From contig JADHNY010000035.1 of NCBI GenBank assembly GCA_016779265.1, forward strand, positions 1 through 34,338: 34,338 bases of DNA. The letters are read 5' to 3'. The position numbers and the translations under genes were made by a program. The DNA comes from Pirellulales bacterium (GTDB lineage Bacteria > Planctomycetota > Planctomycetia > Pirellulales > UBA1268). Below the pieces are notes generated by a model. It saw only the letters and a program-made list of their open reading frames with translations. It ran no database searches and was not told the DNA's origin. Shown here in pieces: positions 24,098 to 32,900 of this stretch (position 1 is its first letter; every line of letters begins with the position of its first letter).

Positions 24098-27000
24098 ATG
24101 AGACACCGAGTTGAGGCAGACATGCAGCTGATTTCTTTGTGGTATGGCCGGGAAGACTGCCCACTCCACGTGTGGCCGTGGTCCACGCAGAGGCCTGCGG
24201 GCTGCGGGCCGCGGCAGACGGGCATGCTGGCGATGCTACTGATGGCGACGGTGACGACCGCTTCGGCTGCAGCTGAGCTCGCAGGCGATCCACCGATCGA
24301 CTTCAACCGTGAGATTCGGCCGCTTCTCTCCAACCGCTGCTTCAGTTGCCACGGTCCGGATGAGGCGAAGCGGGAGGCTGGCCTTCGGCTCGATCAGCGG
24401 GAGGTGGCGGTCGCTTCGCTCGACAGCGGTGTTCGGGCCATTGTTCCTGGGCAGCCAGGTGACAGTGAGCTGATTGCCCGGATCATCAGTGACGATCCGG
24501 ATCTTGTGATGCCACCGCCGCATGCCAAGGAGCGGCTCTCTGAGCAGGAGCAAAAACTCCTCCGCAGCTGGATAGAGCAGGGAGCCGACTACGCCCCGCA
24601 CTGGGCCTTCGTAGCCCCTCAGCGTCCGCCGCTGCCGGAGGTGTCGTCAGTAGAGTGGGTGCAGACGCCGATCGATCGCTTCGTGCTCGCCCGGCTGGAG
24701 GCTGAAGGGCTGACGCCTGCAGCAGAGGCGGATCGCGAAGCTCTCTGTCGACGCGTGACGCTCGACCTGGTGGGCCTGCCTCCAACCCCAGAGGAGCTCT
24801 CAGCATTCTTGCAAGACACGTCAGTGGACGCCTACGAGAAGCTGGTCGATCGGCTTCTGTCGAGCCCGCGGTATGGGGAGCGGTGGGCACGTCGCTGGCT
24901 CGATCTCGCCCGCTACGCCGATACCAACGGGTATGAGAAGGACCGTCCACGTGAGATCTGGCCCTACCGTGATTGGGTGATCCGAGCCCTCAATGATGAT
25001 CTTCCCTTCGACACCTTCACCATTCGGCAGATCGCAGGCGACATGCTTCCCGAGCCAACGATCGACGATCTGATCGCGACCGGCTTCCATCGCAATACGA
25101 TGCTCAATGAAGAGGGGGGCATCGATCCACTGGAGTTTCGGTATCTCGCGATGGTCGATCGTGTTGGCACAACGGGCACGGCCTGGCTCGGGCTGACCAC
25201 AGCCTGTGCGCAGTGTCACACCCATAAGTTTGATCCGCTGACCCACACCGACTACTTCTCTCTGATGGCGTTGCTCAACAACGCCGACGAGCCGGAGTGG
25301 ATGATCCCAAGCGACGAGCAGGCGGCACGACGTGCGGACGTTGCGGCTCAGATCGAAAAGGCCTGGGAAGCTCTTCCGGGGAAGTGGCCTGAGGAGGCTG
25401 CAGAGGCTGAGGTCGAGGAGGAATCTCAGCAAGCCGAGGCCATGCCGTGGGCGGCACTGGAGACGCGGTTTGCGGCATGGAATGCGGAGGAGTCGCAGGC
25501 TGCCGTGGCCTGGCAGGTGTCGCATCCTGAGGTGATCTCGTCGACGATGCCGTATCTCGTTGTGCAGGAGGATGGCACGCTGCTTGGCAGCGGTGACTCG
25601 ACGAAGAGCGAGGTCTACGAGCTTCTCCTGCCCGCTTCAGAAACTCCGGTGCGAGCGATCCGGCTGGAGGTGCTGCCTGATGAGAGTCTGCCGGCGAACG
25701 GCCCGGGAATGACCGGTTACGAAGGGCCTAAGGGAGACTTCTTTCTCTCAGAGCTCGAGCTGACTGCCGCCGGTGAGGCGGTCGCGATCGCCTCAGCTAC
25801 GGAATCGTTCGCGGGCAAGGCCTTTGCTGGCAAAGTGAGTGGGGCGGCAGGGGCGATTGATGGGGAGATGTCGAGTGGCTGGACGACCAACGGCGAGCAG
25901 GGACGACCGCATGCGGCGGTGTTTGTGCTTGCCGAGCCGCTGCCCGCAGGCATGCCACTCTCCGTCACGATGCGGTTTGAACGGCACTATGCCTGTCCAC
26001 TCGGCTGCTTTCGCATTTCGGTCAGTGACGACGAGGCCGCGTCCGCTCGTGGGCATACCGCGGCTGAAGAGGCAGCACTTGTGGTGGCCGCCGCAGAACG
26101 GACTGACGAGCAGACGCAGCTGGTATTTCGGCGATTCCTGGAGTCGGCGGAAGAGCTGGCAGAGCCGGTGGCGGAGATTCGCCGGCTGGAAGACTCGTTG
26201 CAGCAGGGCACACGGACGCTGGTGATGCGGGAGCGGCCTGCTGAGAACCCACGCCCCACGCACCGGCATCACCGTGGTGAATACACGCAGCCGGAAGAGG
26301 AGGTGTCGGCAGCCGTACCGGGCTTCCTGCCCCAGCTGCCGGACGGTGTGGCAGCCGATCGGCTTGCGTTGGCCCGTTGGCTCGTCAGTCGCGAGAATCC
26401 GTTGACCGCGCGGGTCACGGTCAACCGACAGTGGCAGGCCTTTTTTGGCACGGGCCTCGTAAAGACTCTCGAGGACTTTGGCTACCAGAGTGAGCCGCCA
26501 AGTCATCCGCAGCTGATCGACTGGCTGGCGGTGGCCTTCATGGACGACTGCAACTGGTCGCTCAAACGATTGCACCGGCTGATCGTGACAAGCAGCACCT
26601 ACCGCCAGGCGTCGGTGGTGTCGCCTGAACTGGCTGCCCGCGATCCAGAGAACCGGCTGCTGGGACGGGGACCACGAGTGCGGCTGGAGGCGGAGGTGAT
26701 CCGTGACACGATGCTCGCTGCTGCGGGCCTGCTCTCAGAGAAAATGTATGGGCCGGGAGTGCGGCCTCCGCAGCCAGCAGGTGTGACCGAAGTGGCCTAC
26801 GGGGCACCGAAGTGGGCCGTGAGCCAAGGGGAAGATCGGCATCGCCGCAGCATCTACACCTTCCAGAAGCGAACGGCCCCGTTTGCGATGACGACCACCT
26901 TTGACGGGCCGACAGGGGAGTCCTGCCTGGCAAGGCGTGAGGTCTCCAACTCACCGCTTCAAGCGTTGACACTGCTGAACGATCCGATGTTTGTGGAGAT

Positions 27001-27307
27001 TGCCCAGGCTTTGGGCAGGCTCGCCGCAGTGGAGGCGGAGGGTGAGCAGGCAGGTCTTGAGATGCTGGCCCGCCGGCTGCTCTCGCGATCGTTGACTGCG
27101 GAAGAGGCAGATGTGATTGGCAGCTACCTTCGTCAGCAACGGGCACGCTTGGCAGCGGGTGAACTCGATGCAGCGGCCTTGATGGGGCACTCTGCCGATG
27201 CCGATGCAGATACGGCAGTTCAAACCGACGAGGTGGTGGAGCAGGCGGCCTGGATGCTTGTGGCGCGGGCGATGATGAATCTCGATGAGGCGATTGTGAA
27301 GCGATGA
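24098..27307 (+). CDS. PSCyt1-DUF1549-DUF1553 exported multidomain protein
   Basis: 1069 residues from the ATG at 24098 (AGG at 24091-24093). The hydrophobic signal (MLAMLLMATVTTASAAA) begins only at residue 43, so the ATGs at 24122 or 24224 may be the real start. A PSCyt1 heme domain (about 65-165) has CFSCHGPDEAKREAGLRLD and ends LLRSWIEQGADYAPHWAF. DUF1549 (about 188-395) has TLDLVGLPPTPEE, ARRWLDLARYADTNGYE and the signature CAQCHTHKFDP (370-380). A beta-sandwich-like insert (about 470-670) resembles carbohydrate-binding folds. DUF1553 (about 770-1050) has NPLTARVTVNRQWQAFFGTG and SNSPLQALTLLNDPMFVE. It is predicted periplasmic or surface-located with two hemes; the reaction is unknown. 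Its stop overlaps the next start by four bases (ATGA). Confidence 0.94.
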   Translation: MRHRVEADMQLISLWYGREDCPLHVWPWSTQRPAGCGPRQTGMLAMLLMATVTTASAAAELAGDPPIDFNREIRPLLSNRCFSCHGPDEAKREAGLRLDQREVAVASLDSGVRAIVPGQPGDSELIARIISDDPDLVMPPPHAKERLSEQEQKLLRSWIEQGADYAPHWAFVAPQRPPLPEVSSVEWVQTPIDRFVLARLEAEGLTPAAEADREALCRRVTLDLVGLPPTPEELSAFLQDTSVDAYEKLVDRLLSSPRYGERWARRWLDLARYADTNGYEKDRPREIWPYRDWVIRALNDDLPFDTFTIRQIAGDMLPEPTIDDLIATGFHRNTMLNEEGGIDPLEFRYLAMVDRVGTTGTAWLGLTTACAQCHTHKFDPLTHTDYFSLMALLNNADEPEWMIPSDEQAARRADVAAQIEKAWEALPGKWPEEAAEAEVEEESQQAEAMPWAALETRFAAWNAEESQAAVAWQVSHPEVISSTMPYLVVQEDGTLLGSGDSTKSEVYELLLPASETPVRAIRLEVLPDESLPANGPGMTGYEGPKGDFFLSELELTAAGEAVAIASATESFAGKAFAGKVSGAAGAIDGEMSSGWTTNGEQGRPHAAVFVLAEPLPAGMPLSVTMRFERHYACPLGCFRISVSDDEAASARGHTAAEEAALVVAAAERTDEQTQLVFRRFLESAEELAEPVAEIRRLEDSLQQGTRTLVMRERPAENPRPTHRHHRGEYTQPEEEVSAAVPGFLPQLPDGVAADRLALARWLVSRENPLTARVTVNRQWQAFFGTGLVKTLEDFGYQSEPPSHPQLIDWLAVAFMDDCNWSLKRLHRLIVTSSTYRQASVVSPELAARDPENRLLGRGPRVRLEAEVIRDTMLAAAGLLSEKMYGPGVRPPQPAGVTEVAYGAPKWAVSQGEDRHRRSIYTFQKRTAPFAMTTTFDGPTGESCLARREVSNSPLQALTLLNDPMFVEIAQALGRLAAVEAEGEQAGLEMLARRLLSRSLTAEEADVIGSYLRQQRARLAAGELDAAALMGHSADADADTAVQTDEVVEQAAWMLVARAMMNLDEAIVKR

Positions 27308-28752
27308 GAGAAGACATGCACGCGGTCAATCTGGCAGGCTTGGCTCGCACGCGGCGACACTTCTTCCACGAGTGTGGCGTCGGCGTTGGCAAGATGGCGC
27401 TGGCTGGGCTGTTGGCTGAGGCGACGCGGGTGGAGGCGGCTGATGCGGTGGCTGATCCACTGGCACCGCGGCCGGCCCACTTTCCTGGTCGGGCCAAGGC
27501 GGTGATCCAGCTGTTTATGGCGGGAGCTCCAAGCCAGCTCGACCTGTTCGACTACAAGCCCACCCTGGCCAAGATCGAAGGGAAGCCGATTCCGCCGGAG
27601 GTGATCGGCGGTCAGCGGTATGCCTTCATCCGGTCTGATGCTGGCGTGTTGGGCCCGCAGTTTTCATTTGCCAAGCATGGTGAGTGTGCCGCGGAGCTCT
27701 CGGAGATGCTGCCACACCTGGCCAAAGTGGTTGACAAGATTGCGATTGTGAAGAGCTGCCGTACCGACCAGTTCAACCATGCGCCAGCACAGCTGTTTAT
27801 GAACTGCGGCTTCGCCCAGCCGGGGCGGCCGAGCATTGGCTCGTGGGCGACCTATGGTCTCGGCAGCGAGAGCCGAGATCTGCCAGCGTTTGTGGTGATG
27901 AGCACCGGCGGCGGTATCAGTGGTGGGGCAGCGAACTGGTCGAGTGGATTCTTGCCGAGCGTCTACACCGGCACACGGTTTCGCAACGCCGGCCCGCCGG
28001 TTCTCAATGTAGACTCGCCGGGAGGGGCGGATAGGCAGCTGGCGGACGACACGCTGGGGCTGGTCAGTGGCCTGAATCGCCAGCGGCTTGCAGCGGATGG
28101 CGACCCCGAGATTGCCACCCGGATTGCTGCTTACGAGATGGCGCACCGGCTGCAGGTGTCGGCTCCGGAGCTGATGAATCTCGCTGATGAGTCTGCTGAG
28201 ACGTTGGCGCTCTACGGCTGCACGCCGGAGGAGGCGAGTTTTGCCCGGGCCTGCCTGGTGGCACGACGACTGGTGGAGCGAGGCGTGCGGTTCGTCACGA
28301 TCTACCATGAGGGCTGGGACGGCCACTCCAATGTCGCAGGTAACGTGAAGAACAACTGCGGGAAGACCGACCAGGCCTCGGCCGCGCTCGTGGCAGACCT
28401 CGCCCAGCGGGGCATGCTCGATGAGACCCTCGTTGTCTGGGGGGGCGAGTTTGGCCGCACGCCGATGGTCGAGGCGAGTGCGGTGCTCGGTCGTAGCCAG
28501 GGGCGGGATCACCACCCCAACGCCTTCACGATGTGGCTCGCCGGAGGGGGTATTAAGGGGGGCATCACCTACGGCGAGACCGATGAACTCGGCTTCCACG
28601 TCGCTCGAGATGCGGTGCATGTCCACGACCTACAGGCAACGATCCTGCACTGCCTCGGGCTCGATCATGAGCGGCTGACATTTCGCTTCCAGGGGCGAGA
28701 CTTCCGCCTGACCGATGTGCACGGGCATGTTGTGACCGGTATTCTCTCCTAA
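27304..28752 (+). CDS. DUF1501 protein, cassette B copy
   Basis: 482 residues; the ATG overlaps the preceding stop as ATGA, so translation is coupled. The N-terminus has RTRRHFFHECGVGVGKMALAGLL, a twin-arginine-like signal. Landmarks are AGAPSQLDLFDYKP (about 73-86), a GPQFSFAKHG segment, NHAPAQLFMN, GWDGHSN, WGGEFGRTPM, GRDHHPNAFTMWLAGGG and GRDFRLTDVHG at the end. It belongs to the subtype with SQLD in place of the SHLD of the two cassette A copies, and with HHPNAF in place of HWP. This subtype commonly accompanies PSCyt1-DUF1549-DUF1553 proteins, as here. It is an alkaline phosphatase superfamily member; no activity is established. Confidence 0.94.
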   Translation: MREDMHAVNLAGLARTRRHFFHECGVGVGKMALAGLLAEATRVEAADAVADPLAPRPAHFPGRAKAVIQLFMAGAPSQLDLFDYKPTLAKIEGKPIPPEVIGGQRYAFIRSDAGVLGPQFSFAKHGECAAELSEMLPHLAKVVDKIAIVKSCRTDQFNHAPAQLFMNCGFAQPGRPSIGSWATYGLGSESRDLPAFVVMSTGGGISGGAANWSSGFLPSVYTGTRFRNAGPPVLNVDSPGGADRQLADDTLGLVSGLNRQRLAADGDPEIATRIAAYEMAHRLQVSAPELMNLADESAETLALYGCTPEEASFARACLVARRLVERGVRFVTIYHEGWDGHSNVAGNVKNNCGKTDQASAALVADLAQRGMLDETLVVWGGEFGRTPMVEASAVLGRSQGRDHHPNAFTMWLAGGGIKGGITYGETDELGFHVARDAVHVHDLQATILHCLGLDHERLTFRFQGRDFRLTDVHGHVVTGILS

Positions 28753-28776
28753 GCCTCCGTATGTGGAGTGTTTCCT

Positions 28777-28783
28777 GGGGAGA
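28777..28783 (+). promoter_or_regulatory. Ribosome binding site deciding the ThuA start
   Basis: GGGGAGA lies seven bases before the ATG at 28791. It falls inside the coding extension that would result from the in-frame ATG at 28761, and so favours the downstream start. Confidence 0.65.
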
Positions 28784-28790
28784 ATTTTTC

Positions 28791-29846
28791 ATGCGTGTTT
28801 CTTTGATGAGCCGTCGCCTGTTTGCGATGGGCTGGGGGATGGTGGTTTCCGGTGTGTCATTGATGGGAGTCGCTGGGGTTCACGGAGCTGATCCCTGGCT
28901 TGAGGTCAAAGGTGGTGAGGGGCCAGGGAAGGGCAAGCGGGTGGTGCTCATCAGTGGTGATGAGGAGTACCGCAGTGAAGAGGCCCTTCCGCAGCTGGCG
29001 AAGATTCTCGCCCACCGGCATGGCTTCGACTGTCGGGTGGTGTTTGCCATCGATGCCGAAACCGGCGAGATCGACCCTGACAACCAGGGCAACATTCCAG
29101 GGCTTGAGGCTCTGGCAGATGCGGACCTGATGGTGATTGCCACCCGCTTTCGCAAGCTGCCGAGTGAGCAGATGGAGCATATCGATGCCTATCTGCGTTC
29201 TGGCCGGCCTGTCGTTGGGTTGCGAACAGCCACCCATGCCTTCAACGGGATCGGGGATAAGGCCTTTGCTCACTACAACAACGGCTACGGTGGGGAGAAG
29301 GAAGCCTGGAAGGGTGGCTTTGGCCGGCTGGTGCTCGGTGAGATGTGGATCAGCCACCATGGCCATCACGGCCGTGAGAGCACCCGTGGCCTGCTCGCCG
29401 CCGCCGCCAAGAACCATCCGATTCTGCGGGGGATTGCTGATGGCGATATCTGGGGCCCTTCCGACGTCTATGGTGTGCGTCTGCCACTGCCGGGCGACTC
29501 CACGCCGTTGGTGCTTGGGCAGGTGCTCGCGGGAATGACGCCCGATGCTGAGCCGGTTGATGGCCCCAAGAATGAGCCAATGATGCCGGTGGCCTGGGTG
29601 AAGACCTACCAGATCGACGACGGTCCTGAGGGGCGGGTGTTTACCACCACGATGGGCGCGGCCACGGACCTGGTTGCTGAGGGCAGCCGGCGGATGGTCG
29701 TCAATGCCTGCTACTGGGCAGTTGGCCTGGAAGACGCCATCCCGGAGAAGACCGATGTGGCTGTGGTTGGTACGTATGAGCCGACGGCGTTCGGCTTTAA
29801 GGGAGCTAAGAAGGGGCTGACTCCAGCTGACTATGCCGGCGAGTGA
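28791..29846 (+). CDS. Exported ThuA-domain protein
   Basis: 351 residues from the ATG at 28791. A signal peptide (LFAMGWGMVVSGVSLMGVAGVHGA) ends near 32. The rest is a ThuA-like domain with a class I glutamine-amidotransferase-like fold: KRVVLISGDEEYRSEEALP, a central DADLMVIATRFRKLP, HIDAYLRSGRPVVGLRTATHAF, then HHGHHGRES and GDIWGPSDVYGVRLP. The family is named after trehalose utilisation in rhizobia; secreted planctomycete versions have no assigned reaction. The gene is 38 nt downstream of DUF1501, the last gene of cassette B, and is followed by a strong terminator. Co-transcription suggests a step in sugar-derivative processing, which is inference. Confidence 0.93.
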   Translation: MRVSLMSRRLFAMGWGMVVSGVSLMGVAGVHGADPWLEVKGGEGPGKGKRVVLISGDEEYRSEEALPQLAKILAHRHGFDCRVVFAIDAETGEIDPDNQGNIPGLEALADADLMVIATRFRKLPSEQMEHIDAYLRSGRPVVGLRTATHAFNGIGDKAFAHYNNGYGGEKEAWKGGFGRLVLGEMWISHHGHHGRESTRGLLAAAAKNHPILRGIADGDIWGPSDVYGVRLPLPGDSTPLVLGQVLAGMTPDAEPVDGPKNEPMMPVAWVKTYQIDDGPEGRVFTTTMGAATDLVAEGSRRMVVNACYWAVGLEDAIPEKTDVAVVGTYEPTAFGFKGAKKGLTPADYAGE

Positions 29847-29894
29847 AACGGCTGGAGGCTGACTGCATCTGCGACGGATCGCGGGTCTACAAAC

Positions 29895-29935
29895 AAAACA
29901 GCCGCTGCTCTCCTGCGAGCAGCGGCTGTTTTTTT
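29895..29935. terminator. Bidirectional intrinsic terminator
   Basis: ACAGCCGCTGCTC (29898-29910) pairs perfectly with GAGCAGCGGCTGT (29917-29929) around the loop TCCTGC, followed by six more T. On the other side, AAAA at 29895-29898 gives a shorter T run for the minus strand. It ends cassette B and probably the convergent giant gene, whose stop is at 29957. Confidence 0.9.
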
Positions 29936-29956
29936 GTCAGCAGAAGCCCAGCGGCA

Positions 29957-32900
29957 TCAGCCGCCTGGGTTGTTGTTCACGCCTGGATCAGGCAGATCAA
30001 AGTACTGCGGCTTCCGCATCGTGCTGCCCGGGTTGAGCAGGCTCTCGATGTCCGTCGAGAAGAGCGTAATGGTGAAACCACCGGTGAGGTTGCGGAAGCG
30101 ATCGGGCAGCTTGAGCACGTAGTTCATGCCACCGCCCGTGACCGTCGCACCCTGCACGAGGATTTTCCGTCCTCGGTGCTCAATCATGAACGCGTCAACT
30201 GTTACCCCAGTCACAGGCTGATTGAAGTCAATCAGCACCGTGCGGTAGCCCTCAGCAGGATCAGGCCCCCAAACGGCAGACGCTGTGATGTCGGCACCAT
30301 TTGTTGCATCGACCTGAACAATCACAGTGCGGGCTGGCGTTGTGTCAGCACCAACGGTGGCGGTCAGACTGTGCACGCCATTGGCCAGCGGGCGAGTCGT
30401 GTACGACCAGGTTCCTGCTGCCGATGCCACCACGCTGCCGAGCAGTGTGGAACCGTCTCGGATCTCGACCACCGACGCCGCGGGTGCTGTGCCGGCGACC
30501 TCCAGGGTGGCGTCGTCGGTCGTGCCGTTATGAGGCACATCACCCTGCACGCTGCCCGCGTTGTCGGTCACGCCAGTGATAGCGAGGACGCCCGGGGTGA
30601 CCGGCGTGTCTCCACCTGTTGCAGCGACCGTCAGCGTCCGGATTGCCGAGAACGCACTTGAGTTCCCCGCTTCGTCGGTGGCGATTGCCTTAAAGGAGTA
30701 GGTGCCGTTGACGAGTGGCGATGGCGTGAACGACCAGTTGCCGGTGGCATTGGCTCGCAGGCTGATACCACCTTCGATGCTGGCCGTTCCGTCAGGCAGC
30801 GTCACGAAGATGCTGATGTAGGCGTTTGGCTCAGCGGTCCCGGAGATCGTTGGTGTCGTATCGTCGGTCGTGCCACCGTCGGGGATCGCGCCTTGCACCG
30901 TACCAACATTGTCCGTGATCGCGGCGATCGCCGGGACGGATGGCGGCGTGCGGTCGATCGTGACGGTGTAGGTCGCCGACACACCCGTGCGGCCCAGCGG
31001 ATCGGTGACCGATGCTACGAAGTCGTAGGTGCCGGCAGCCAGAGACACAGTGACGAGATTCCAGTCGCCGGTGCTGTTGGTGACCGCACGTCCAATCTCG
31101 GTGCCACCACTCTTTATGATGACCGTCGTGAAAGGTGATGATCGACCAACCAACGTCAGCGTCTGGTCGTTTGTCCGCCCACCGTTCTCAACACGGCCGG
31201 TGAATGGGTCGATGTCGTCGTTGACCCGATCGATGGAGACCTCTGGGGCCTCGGTGTCGATCGTGATCGTATAAGCGGGTGACTGCGGGCCAGTATTGCC
31301 GGCGAGGTCTTGTGCCAGTGCGGCAAACGCATGGATGCGGTTATCGAGGTCAGCAGTTGGTGTGAAGTTCCAGATGCCAGCGGAGTCTGCACGCGTGGTG
31401 CCGAGCAGGTCGGCTCCGTCGTACACGCTTACGATACTACTGCCCTCGGCGGTGCCGTAGAGCGTTGGCGTGGCATCATCGGTGATGCTGCCGTTTCGCA
31501 CGATGCCATTGATCAAGCCGGCATCGTCGTCGATCGCTGTGATCGCAGGAGCAAAAGGTGCGGTGACATCGACCGCGAGATCGGCGGCGTTTGAGCCGGG
31601 TGAACTGGTTGCCCCCGAGAATGTCTGCCGGACCTGCACAGTGCCAGCGGCATAGGTGCGGGGGAGGAGGCTGAACGAGTCGCCCGAACCCACCTTCCAG
31701 GTGATGCCATTGTTTGTGCTGTACTCCCAACTGCCTCCAGTAATGAGGTTGCTGACGGAGATGAGGCCATCGTTAGTGATGCCATCGTCGTCATAGAGGC
31801 CGGTGTCATTCACCAGAGTCAGTGTCGGAACCTGCAACGGAGTGAACGGACCAGCAAGCCCCCAGTCACTCGTACCGAGGTCGTTGGTTGCCCGCAGCCG
31901 GTACTGATACGACTCGCCGTCTGTCAGGCCAGTGACCAGGATGGACGTTTGCACAGGATCGGGCAGCGTCACACTGGTCCACGCGCCACCGTTCTCGCTC
32001 TGCTGAAGCTCATAGGCGGTGATCGCAAGCCCATTAGCTGAGGCTGTCCAGTCGAGGCTCACTTGTCCCTGGTCCGCAGTACCAAACAGTTGAGGAAGTG
32101 AAGGCTTGTCAGAAAGCGATATGGTGAACGAGATCGAGCCGTCGTTGGCATTTGGCAGCAGCGGTCGACCGGCCAGGTCTGTAAGCAGCCCAGGCCGGAA
32201 GCGAGTAGGAGCACGGGTTGCTACATCGATCCGGTAGGTGCCCAGCGGATAGACGGCAGCCGACTCGAAGACAACCTCGTTGCTCGCCTCGAGGAAGCGG
32301 TAGAGGTAGTCAGCTCCCTCGATCAGCACACGTTCCATCGAGGCGGGAGCCCCTGGGTATGGAGAGTACGTGATCACGAAGGCGTCGGACTCCACCGTCG
32401 CCTTGTCGATGCCCACGCCGATGTCGTTCAGTTGCAGGACCATCCGCGAGCGGCCACGAGCGGACTGTCGCTCCAGCCGCACCATGTTGGGCTGGAGTTT
32501 CTCCTGGTCGATTGGTGAGTTATCAAGCGGGACTGCCAGAGCAATCGTTGGCTGGGTGAAGTCGACGCGGTCGACCGCACCACGGTCTTTGAAGACGTTG
32601 AGGCCGATGCCAGGTACAGAGCCAGCGATGGCGGGGTCGTCTGCACGAAGCTGCCCGTAAAGGTCGCGAGCCGGTGCGATCACTGGCGATGGCGGCAGCC
32701 CAACTGCGTTCTTCACAACCACAAAATCGTTGCGGTCTTGTAGGACGTCAATCGCGCTGTCGATCGCGGGCGTGAGTTCTGTGAGATAGAAGTTTTCGGT
32801 CGAAGCGTTGACGAACGGGTCCGCCGGAAGCGTCATCCCGTCGTTTTCAATGGCGCCACTCACCGGCGAACCGACGTTGTAGTGGGCCGAGAAGCCGACG

